Part shown: piece after piece, positions 1-6,900 of the stretch
How positions within the stretch are numbered: position 1 is the first letter of the stretch
Layout of the letters: every line of letters starts with the position of its first letter
NCBI GenBank assembly: GCA_947627815.1
Contig: CANQXN010000090.1
Location: 1-7,017 of the forward strand
Length of the DNA: 7,017 nucleotides
Origin: an uncultured Clostridia bacterium
Lineage (GTDB): Bacteria; Bacillota; Clostridia; Oscillospirales; CAG-272
Direction: 5' to 3'
Translations under genes and position numbers: made by a program
Notes under the pieces: model-generated
What the model was told of the DNA's origin: nothing
The model's input: only the letters and a program-made list of their open reading frames with translations
Databases searched by the model: none

Positions 1-1
1 G

Positions 2-3000
2 ACCCTGCCCGCCAGCTGGCAGACGCAGGGCTTCGATTTCCCGATCTACGCCAACACCGAACAGCCCTGGGACGCCTACGGCAACGGCACGATCCGCGTG
101 CCGAATGTGCCGATGGTGACCAATCCCGTCGGTTTTTACCGCTCGACTTTTTCGGTCGATCCCGCCTGGTTTGACGGGCGGCGGGTCATCATTTCCTTCG
201 GCGGCGTGGAATCCTGCTATTATCTCTGGATCAACGGCCATGAAGTCGGCTATTCCGAGGATTCCTATGACCTTTCGGAGTTCGATATCACCGACTACCT
301 CTACCGGGACGGGCGGGAAAATCTCATCGCCGTGCAGGTCTACCGCTGGTGCGACGGCAGCTGGTTTGAAAATCAGGATATGCTCCGCCTCGCCGGTATT
401 TTCCGCGATGTGGCGATCTATGCGGTGCCGGAAGTCAATCTCTTTGATTTCCAGGTGACAACCGATCTCGATGACGCCTATCAGAACGCCACGCTTTCCT
501 TAAAGCTCACGCTGGCCAACGAAAGCCAAAATGAAATCAAGAGCAGCCATGTCTTCGAGGTGTCGCTGTATGACGCCGAAGGGAAGGCCATCATCGCCCC
601 CGGCAGTTTGACCGCCGCCCTCGTCGGGCAGGTGGCGCCGGGCGAGCGGGCGACGCTTTCGCTCTCGCAGGAGGTGATTGCCCCGCGTCTCTGGTCGGAT
701 GAAGACCCCTATCTCTATACGCTCGTCATCACCCTGAAGGGAAAAGACGGCAGGGATTACGGCTCTTCGGCCTGGCAGCTCGGCTTTCGGGAACTGCATT
801 TTACCAAAACCGCCTCGAGTAGTGGGCCGAACGCCTCCTACGATACCGTATTGCTCAACGGCCAGCCGCTTTTGTTCAAGGGCGTCAACCGCCACGACAA
901 CTGGATGGAAACCGGCAAATACATCCCGAAAGAGATTTACGAGCGCGACATCGCGGCGATGAAACAGTTGAACATCAACGCGCTGCGCACCTCGCACTAT
1001 CCCAACGACCCCTATTTGTACTATCTTTGCGATACTTACGGCATTTTGGTTATGGCGGAAGCCAACATTGAAAGCCATTGGAGCGTCAGCGAGGCCGATT
1101 CTGTCCGCTATTTCAAAAATGTGCTGAACGAGCGCATCGAATCGCTTGTGACAAGGGAAAAGAACCGCACTTGCGTGCTCGTCTGGTCGCTGGACAACGA
1201 ATGCAACGCCTGCAGCGTCTTTACCAGCGCCGTGAACGGCATTGTCAGAAAGATCGATCCCACGCGCATGATTCATTCCTGTACCTATACCAACGGGGGC
1301 GGGGTGGATCTCGCCAGCCAGATGTATATCGATGTTTCGGGTATGCCCGGCTGGGGCAACGCTTCCAATCACATGCCCTATATTCAGTGCGAATTTGACC
1401 ACGCCATGGGCAATTCGCTCGGCTGCTTCTACGAATATTGGGAGATGTTCCGGCAATATGACTGCCTGCTCGGCGGCTTCATCTGGGATTTTGCCGATCA
1501 GACGCTTGCCACCGAGATCCCCACGGCGACGGGCTGGGACTACTACGGCACCGGCAAATATTATGCCTGCGGTGACAACTGGAAGAATGTCATTACGCAG
1601 CAGGACTACTGTCAGAACGGCATTTTGAGCGCCGACCGCGATTTTCAGCCCGAAGCTTTCGAGTGCCGCTATGTGTTGCAGAGTGTCTGGTTCACAGGCT
1701 CGCTCTCGGATGTCAAAAACAGGAAAATCACGGTCTACAACGAGTTTTCGCATGTCGATCTCTCGGCCTTCGATTTCACCTATGACCTCCTCTGTGACGG
1801 CATCGTCATCGACAGCGGCTCTTTTGCCGTAAGTCTTGCCCCACGGGGGCGCGCGACGGTGGAAGTGCCTTACCGTATGCCGGACACGCTGACCCCCGAC
1901 GGGGAGTATGTGCTCAATCTCTACTGCCGCCTGCGGGAGGATCGCCCCTGGGCAAAAAAAGGCTATGTGATCGCCTATGAACAGCTCGCCGTCCCCGCCG
2001 AGGTGGCGCATGTCGCGCCGCCGGATTCTTCGGCTATGCCGCCGCTTGCCGTGGAAGAGACAAGCGAGACGCTCACCGTGACCGGCGCGCGCTTTACCGC
2101 TCTGTTTGACAAAACCACGGGACGCCTTGTGCGCTATCTCTATGACGGCGAAGAAGTGATCAGCGCCGGCCCGACCGCCAATTTCGCCCGCGCGACGACG
2201 GCCAACGAGCGCTATCTCTCCTTCTCCTGGAACAAGGTCACGGCTGGCCGCGCCGCCTCGTTTGAAGTGCAAAAAGGCGATGTGCTGACCGTGACGGCAA
2301 ACGAGACGCTCACCGGCGCCGGCAATTCCCGCCTGCTTGTGACCTATTGCGTTTACGGCGACGGCGAGATCACCGTCACGATGTCGCTGACCATGGATCC
2401 CACGATGGGCGAGGCCGTCAAGGTGGGCAGTCTCTTGACCCTGCCCGGCGACTTTGAAGATGTGACTTTCTATGCGCAAGGGTCTTGGGAAGCCTATGTC
2501 GACCGCGCTCGCGGCGCCAAACTCAGCCGGTGGGACACCACGGTGTCCGATCTCTTCTATCCCTACCCCTGCCCGCAGGAGACGGGCAACCGCGTCGGCG
2601 TGCGCTGGGTCGCGCTCACCTCAAAGACGCGGGACACCGGCCTTCTCTTTGTCGCCGACGGCAGTCTCGAGGCGGCGGCGCTCCATTATACGGTGGAAGA
2701 ATTGAACGCCGCGCGCAACACCTGGCAGCTTTCGGGGCGGCGCGACAACACCTATCTTTCGCTCGACTACGGCAGTCGCGGTGTGGGTTCGGCCTCCTGC
2801 GGCCCCGACACGCTGACCGAATACCGCCTGCTCAACGACGGACGGGATTATACCTGGCGTTATACGATCGTTCCTTTTGAAAAAGAGGAGGACGATCCGG
2901 CGGTCTTGGCGCGCGCGTGGCGGGAAGCTCTCTCGCTCGACGCGGCGGCGCTTGACCGCCTTGCCGCCGCGGAAGTGGAAGCGCTCATCGCGGATCTTAT

Positions 3001-3775
3001 CCATTCGCCCGAGGGCGCTCCGGCGGCGCGGCGCGCCTATGAGGCGCTCACGCCGGCACAGCGGGCGCTGGTGGGCAATCTTTCGCTCCTTGAAACCGTG
3101 GAAGTGCAGGCGGGGAAAACTGTCACCTTCCGCGATGCCTCGCCGAACGGCTTTACCGTGTCGGGTGTCGGCGGCGGCGTGCTCTATGAGGACGAGGGTT
3201 CCGCTACCGGCTGGGCGTACAGCGGCGGTTATACGATTGACGATCCCAACGGCCGTTTGGCGGCGGCGCTTTCGGGGCAGTCGCAGTTTGCCATCGAGAT
3301 GTGGGCGCGCTTTGACAGCCTGACCGTCGGCAATGTGCTGATCGCCAAGGGCGACACGCAGGTGTCGATCAAGATCGACGGCGGCAACAACCTCGAGTTC
3401 TATGTCTATGACGGCGGCTGGCGCTGTCTTTTGGTGCCGCTGCCGCAGAGCGGGATTCGCGCCGGCGTGTGGTTCCATCTGGTCTGCCAGCGCACCGCTT
3501 CGGGGCTGGAAGCCTGGATCGACGGGCAAAAGGTCGGCATGATGGCCTATACCGGCAATGTGAACCGCGCAGGGGAAGCGCTGACGGTCGGCAAGGCAAT
3601 CGGCAAGGATTTTCAACTGAACGGCGCCATCGGCTTTGTGCATCTCTACGCAAGACCCCTCACCGAGGAAGAAATCGCCGGGCAGTACGCGGCCTATCGC
3701 GCAAAGCAGCCGCCGCGCCTCGCGCCCGCCGACGCGCTCCTCTGGCTTGACATGAGCCAAGGGGAAACTTCTTGA
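2..3775 (+). CDS. lacZ: LacZ-type GH2 beta-galactosidase with C-terminal LamG domain (5' end outside window)
   Basis: Hydrolyses terminal beta-D-galactosides with retention of configuration (GH2); the symbol is family-level. The frame is open from base 2 and 1257 residues are visible. Numbering from the codon at base 2, Y16 and N18 match E. coli LacZ Y100/N102, so about 85 N-terminal residues plus any signal peptide are missing. The GTG at base 98 is internal, not a start. Domains: sugar-binding jelly roll (1-146, with NQDM D126 like D201), Ig-like (147-265), TIM barrel (266-550), domain 4 (550-670), small-chain domain 5 (684-960). Key residues seen: KGVNRH 293-298, SHY with H332, EANIESH with E357/H359 (Mg ligands), acid/base E400 in WSLDNE, Y442 (like Y503), nucleophile E464 in CEFDHAMGNS, W495 in GGFIWDFADQ, N539 (like N604). 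E. coli F601 is Tyr536 here. Beyond the roughly 1020-residue LacZ body lie a helical spacer (965-1037) and a LamG/concanavalin-like domain (about 1040-1233). These suggest an extracellular, glycan-contacting enzyme, although no LPXTG, SLH or other anchor follows. Exact substrate is unknown. Confidence 0.95.
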   Translation, partial: TLPASWQTQGFDFPIYANTEQPWDAYGNGTIRVPNVPMVTNPVGFYRSTFSVDPAWFDGRRVIISFGGVESCYYLWINGHEVGYSEDSYDLSEFDITDYLYRDGRENLIAVQVYRWCDGSWFENQDMLRLAGIFRDVAIYAVPEVNLFDFQVTTDLDDAYQNATLSLKLTLANESQNEIKSSHVFEVSLYDAEGKAIIAPGSLTAALVGQVAPGERATLSLSQEVIAPRLWSDEDPYLYTLVITLKGKDGRDYGSSAWQLGFRELHFTKTASSSGPNASYDTVLLNGQPLLFKGVNRHDNWMETGKYIPKEIYERDIAAMKQLNINALRTSHYPNDPYLYYLCDTYGILVMAEANIESHWSVSEADSVRYFKNVLNERIESLVTREKNRTCVLVWSLDNECNACSVFTSAVNGIVRKIDPTRMIHSCTYTNGGGVDLASQMYIDVSGMPGWGNASNHMPYIQCEFDHAMGNSLGCFYEYWEMFRQYDCLLGGFIWDFADQTLATEIPTATGWDYYGTGKYYACGDNWKNVITQQDYCQNGILSADRDFQPEAFECRYVLQSVWFTGSLSDVKNRKITVYNEFSHVDLSAFDFTYDLLCDGIVIDSGSFAVSLAPRGRATVEVPYRMPDTLTPDGEYVLNLYCRLREDRPWAKKGYVIAYEQLAVPAEVAHVAPPDSSAMPPLAVEETSETLTVTGARFTALFDKTTGRLVRYLYDGEEVISAGPTANFARATTANERYLSFSWNKVTAGRAASFEVQKGDVLTVTANETLTGAGNSRLLVTYCVYGDGEITVTMSLTMDPTMGEAVKVGSLLTLPGDFEDVTFYAQGSWEAYVDRARGAKLSRWDTTVSDLFYPYPCPQETGNRVGVRWVALTSKTRDTGLLFVADGSLEAAALHYTVEELNAARNTWQLSGRRDNTYLSLDYGSRGVGSASCGPDTLTEYRLLNDGRDYTWRYTIVPFEKEEDDPAVLARAWREALSLDAAALDRLAAAEVEALIADLIHSPEGAPAARRAYEALTPAQRALVGNLSLLETVEVQAGKTVTFRDASPNGFTVSGVGGGVLYEDEGSATGWAYSGGYTIDDPNGRLAAALSGQSQFAIEMWARFDSLTVGNVLIAKGDTQVSIKIDGGNNLEFYVYDGGWRCLLVPLPQSGIRAGVWFHLVCQRTASGLEAWIDGQKVGMMAYTGNVNRAGEALTVGKAIGKDFQLNGAIGFVHLYARPLTEEEIAGQYAAYRAKQPPRLAPADALLWLDMSQGETS
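2894..3113 (+). other. Helical spacer inside the beta-galactosidase, FIVAR/surface-enzyme type
   Basis: Codes for visible residues 965-1037, between the LacZ body and the LamG domain. It is rich in Ala, Arg, Leu and Glu and predicted helical. The segment AARRAYEALTPAQRALVGNL followed by LLETVE resembles the short helical module (pattern A-x-x-AY-x-ALT-x-x-Q-x-ALV-x-N-x-x-x-L) that recurs between domains in many secreted clostridial glycosidases and surface proteins. This is recognised from memory of the family; no profile was run. It probably acts as a stalk that holds the LamG domain away from the catalytic body. Confidence 0.6.
3116..3700 (+). other. LamG / concanavalin A-like domain at the C-terminus of the beta-galactosidase
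   Basis: Codes for visible residues about 1040-1233. Typical Laminin_G_3-type landmarks are visible in order: FAIEMWARFDSL (the conserved strand with E-x-W), VLIAKGD, an LEFYVYDGG strand, GVWFHLVCQ (the W-x-H-V motif), GLEAWIDGQKVG, LTVGKAIG, GAIGFVHLYARPLTEEEIAG (the signature last strand plus helix). In the family such domains bind glycan or pack against the catalytic unit; ligand cannot be read from sequence. The tail after it contains ALLWLDMS, which looks like the opening strand of something further, then stops. Confidence 0.8.
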
Positions 3776-3830
3776 CACAGGGGGTGACTTCTTGAAAGAA
3801 GTCACCCCCTGGATCCCCTTCAAGAACTTT
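3761..3830. repeat. Nested direct and inverted repeats across the beta-galactosidase stop codon
   Basis: Two direct copies of GGGGnnACTTCTTGA lie at 3761-3775 and 3781-3795, with 13 of 15 bases identical and a 20-base period. The core TTCTTGA occurs a third time, inverted, at 3820-3826. The second copy forms the left arm of the perfect 16-bp inverted repeat 3778-3793 / 3796-3811. A further pairing is possible between 3765-3775 and 3820-3830 (10 of 11 pairs, one C-C mismatch). The TGA stop of the beta-galactosidase (3773-3775) is part of the first copy, so the last codons of the gene are repeat sequence. It resembles the terminator-like dispersed repeats common between genes in GC-rich Clostridia; that link is inference. 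Confidence 0.65.
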
Positions 3831-3833
3831 TTT
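3778..3833 (+). terminator. Probable intrinsic terminator after the beta-galactosidase gene
   Basis: A perfect 16-bp stem (CAGGGGGTGACTTCTT, 3778-3793, with its complement at 3796-3811) starts two bases after the stop codon. Its base is very GC-rich. A six-T run follows at 3828-3833. The T-run is not directly against the hairpin: GATCCCCTTCAAGAAC lies between. In the classical model termination would therefore need the outer pairing (3765-3775 with 3820-3830) to bring the stem up to the T-run. The A-run on the left side of the outer stem means it could also act on the opposite strand. Position, strength and the promoter just downstream support a terminator; the atypical spacing lowers certainty. 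Confidence 0.6.
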
Positions 3834-3844
3834 ACAATTTCCAC

Positions 3845-3873
3845 TTTACAGCGGGGACGAAATATGGTATACT
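3845..3873 (+). promoter_or_regulatory. SigA/sigma-70-type promoter for the GH92 gene
   Basis: The -35 box TTTACA (3845-3850, 5 of 6 to TTGACA) is separated by exactly 17 bases from the -10 box TATACT (3868-3873, 5 of 6 to TATAAT). The -10 is extended by TG at 3865-3866 in the right register. The expected start of transcription is near 3880, giving a leader of about 25 bases that ends in the ribosome-binding site. No operator dyad is obvious beyond the 6-bp GTATAC palindrome in the -10 itself. A second TTTACA at 3831-3836 is too far upstream of this -10 to serve it. Confidence 0.72.
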
Positions 3874-3892
3874 ATAAAAAATATGACCCTTT

Positions 3893-3898
3893 GGAGGG
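3893..3898 (+). promoter_or_regulatory. Ribosome-binding site of the GH92 gene
   Basis: GGAGGG lies six bases upstream of the ATG at 3905 and is strongly complementary to the 16S rRNA 3' end. It fixes the start at 3905: the next codons give a textbook signal peptide, and no competing start upstream in this frame has a site. Confidence 0.88.
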
Positions 3899-3904
3899 AA
3901 TGGT

Positions 3905-6900
3905 ATGAAACTTTCGGGCAGACTGCTCTCGCTGTTCTTGGCGCTCGTGTTGCTCTCGGGCGCGTTGTCTTTTTCGGCGCAAGTGTTTGCGGAGGGAACC
4001 TCTGCGGATGAAACCGCCGCCGTTTCGGCGGAAAAAGGGGCGGAAGGCGTTTTGTTTTCCTCTTCCTTTGAGGCAAGCGACCCCGCCGTACAAGATTCCG
4101 TGTCCGATCACGGCTATTATAAAAATCTGAAAAAGCTGCTCCTCTCGGCGGATCTTGCGGGGGAGTTCACCCAGGAAGTGGATCTCGCCTCGCTGTCGGG
4201 CAGCCCCGATTTCAAGAGTGAAGAATCCAAAAAAAAGCTCTTTGACCGCAGTTCCGGCACCAAATTTCTGACATCGAATCTGCACCCCTCCGCCTCTAAC
4301 CCCGCGCAGGTTTTCTTCTCCTTCGCCGAGCCGAAAACGGTGGGCTGCTATCTCATGGTGTCCGCCAACGACGAGCCGTCGCGCGACCCCGTGTCCTGGA
4401 CGCTCTACGGCTCGAACGACGGGGAAACCTATACCCCCATCGACACAAGAACGGGGCAGGGCTTTTCCCAGCGGTTTCAAAGTGTGGCGTATGATGTCGC
4501 CTCGCCGAAGGCCTACCGCTATTATCGGCTCGACATCACCGAAAACGGCGGCTCCGATATGACACAGTTTGCCGATCTGCGCCTCGGCACGGGGCGCGGC
4601 GGCGAAATCAGCAGGGGCGGCGACTCCCCCATGGCCTCGCTGGTCGACGGCGGCCCCGCCTCCTCCTATGCCGGCAGCGGCGCCTTTGACGGGCAAAGAG
4701 CGCTGTCGGTCTATGCCGAGCAGACGGCAAGAAGTAATACTTACGCCCGCAACCTCCTCTACAGCGGGCTTTCGATTCCGGTCTACGCCAACACGGCGCT
4801 CTCTTATGTCGCCTTCCCCTCGATTCTCTACGGCTATGACTATGAGGACACCGCCTCCTATATGGTGATCGATTTGAAGTTTTCCGACGGTAGCTATTTG
4901 TCGGAGCTTGGCGCCCGCGAGATCAACGGCTACGGCTATACGCCGACCGGCATCGGGGACGCCAACCTCATGGCGGCCAATCAGTGGAACTATATCGAAA
5001 GCCGCATCGGCGCTTACGCCGCCGGCAAGACGATCACCGATATTTTCGTCTCCTTCTCCAAAGAGAATACGAGCGAAATGCGCAAATTCGTCACCTGGTT
5101 TGACGATCTTGTGATTGAAAACAAAAACGACCCCGCTTATGAGCATTTGTCCGACTATGTCGACACCCGTCGCGGCACCAACAACACCACCGCCTTCTCG
5201 CGCGGGCTGACCTCGCCCTTTATCGCCATGCCCAACGGCTTTAACTTTTTCGCCCCCGTGACGGTGCCGGGCAGCAACCAGTATTATAACTATTTTGACG
5301 ATACGATCTCGCACTTTACGATTTCCCATGTGCCTTCGACCTGGGTCGGGGACTACGGCACCTGGCAGTTTATGGCGAATACCACGATTGATTCTTCCAA
5401 CCTCGCCCGCCTCACCGGGTCACAGCTTTCGCCCTCGGAGCTTGCCGCCTCCTTCTCGCATGACGAAGAAATCGCAAAGGCGCACTATTACAGCGTTACC
5501 TTTGACAAAGGCAGCAAGGCTTCCGGCGTGAAAGTCGAGATGACCCCCACCCTGCACGGTGCGTATTTGCGCTTCACTTTCCCGGCGGACGCCGAAAATG
5601 TCAATATCGTCTTTGACTGCTACCGCGCCGACGGCAGCCTGACGCTCTCGCAGGACGGCAGCTTTTCCGCCGTCAGCCGCCACACACAGAACGGCTCGAA
5701 CAACCTGCAAGTCGCGGGGCAGTTCGACGAGACCCCCGCCGCCGTGCGCGTGGTGGACGGCAAAAAAGGCGTCATTTCCTTCCCCAAAGGCACGACGACC
5801 GTGACCATGAAGCTCGCCACCTCCTTTTTGACCAAGAATCAGGCGCTCCATTCGCTCGAACTCGAGCTGCCGGAGGGCGCGACTTTTGACAGCACGCTGG
5901 CCGAAGCGCAAAAAGCCTGGGACGAGATCTGCGGCATCATCGAGGTGGAGGGCGCGACGCACAGCCAGCTCATCACGCTCTATTCCTGCCTCTACCGCGC
6001 CTATGCCTACCCCAACCTCTATTCGGAAAACGCCGGCACCAACGAGGCGCCGAACTGGGTTTACGCTTCGCCCTATGACGCGGCCCACCGGCAAAAGGCG
6101 GGCAAGATCTATGTCAACAACGGCTTTTGGGACACCTACCGCACCGCCTGGGGGCTGTATGCCCTCTTAACCCCCGAAAAAGACGGCGAACTCTTGGACG
6201 GCATCCTCGCGCACTACAAAGACAACAAGTGGATCCCCCGCTGGGTCGCGCCCGGCGGCACCAACTCGATGATCGGCACAAGCTCCGACATCATTTTTGC
6301 CGACGCCTATGCCAAAGGCATTGACTTTGACTACGAAACCGCCTTCGCCTCCATGCTGAAAAACGCGCTCACCGTCTCTTCCAATGTGACAAACGGCGGG
6401 CGAACCGATAACAACACCGCGCTGTTCACGGGCTATGTCCCGAACGAGACGGCCAACGGCTTCTCCTGGACGATGGAGGACTTCATTTCCGACTACTGCA
6501 TCGCCGTAATGGCCGACTATCTCGGCAAAAGCGACGAGGCCGAATATTTCTACAACCGCGCCCGGCTCTATGTGAATATGTTCAACAAATCGCAGGGCTT
6601 CTTCATGGGCAAAAACCGCGCCGGTTCCTGGTCGAGCGGCAGCGGCTATAATCCCGCGAACTGGTGGGGCGACTATGACGAAACCAACGGCTGGACGATG
6701 GCCTTTGTGCCGGTCTATGACGGCAACGGGCTTGCCAATCTCTATGGCGGCAAAGAGGCGCTTTTGAAAAAGCTCGACGCCTATTTTGACGCTTCGGTCG
6801 AAGCGATGAGAAAGGTGTCTGTCGGCAGTATTCACGAGGAGGTCGAGGCCAGAGAAGTGCGCATGGGGCAGTATTCCCACTCCAACCAGCCCGCCCACGC

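Noticed and set aside
98..100. GTG as the start of the beta-galactosidase
   Set aside because: The frame continues upstream to the window edge with residues that align to LacZ (SWQ-x-x-G-x-x-x-PIYAN), and there is no ribosome-binding site; the true start is outside.
500..2479. 659-codon open frame on the minus strand
   Set aside because: It lies entirely antisense to the well-supported beta-galactosidase. The translation is rich in Arg, Gly, His and Ala with no family motif, as expected from strong G/C third-position bias on the coding strand.
3761..3833. CRISPR repeat, riboswitch or insertion-sequence end
   Set aside because: There is no regular spacer pattern, no conserved aptamer core, and no transposase or target-site duplication nearby; a hairpin with T-run fits better.
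2621..3844. 407-codon minus-strand frame through the LamG region and hairpin
   Set aside because: Antisense shadow with no recognisable domain; its first codons run through the terminator element and lack a credible ribosome-binding site.
3776..3904. tRNA or other structured RNA gene in the intergenic gap
   Set aside because: No cloverleaf or T-loop sequence; the gap is fully accounted for by the hairpin, promoter and leader.
3872..5329. 485-codon minus-strand frame opposite the GH92 N-terminus
   Set aside because: Antisense to the signal peptide and sandwich domains, which are clearly recognisable on the + strand; its composition is that of a shadow frame.
6167..6898. 243-codon minus-strand frame, and a similar 224-codon one at 5420-6094
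   Set aside because: Both lie opposite conserved GH92 catalytic motifs and show no motif of their own.
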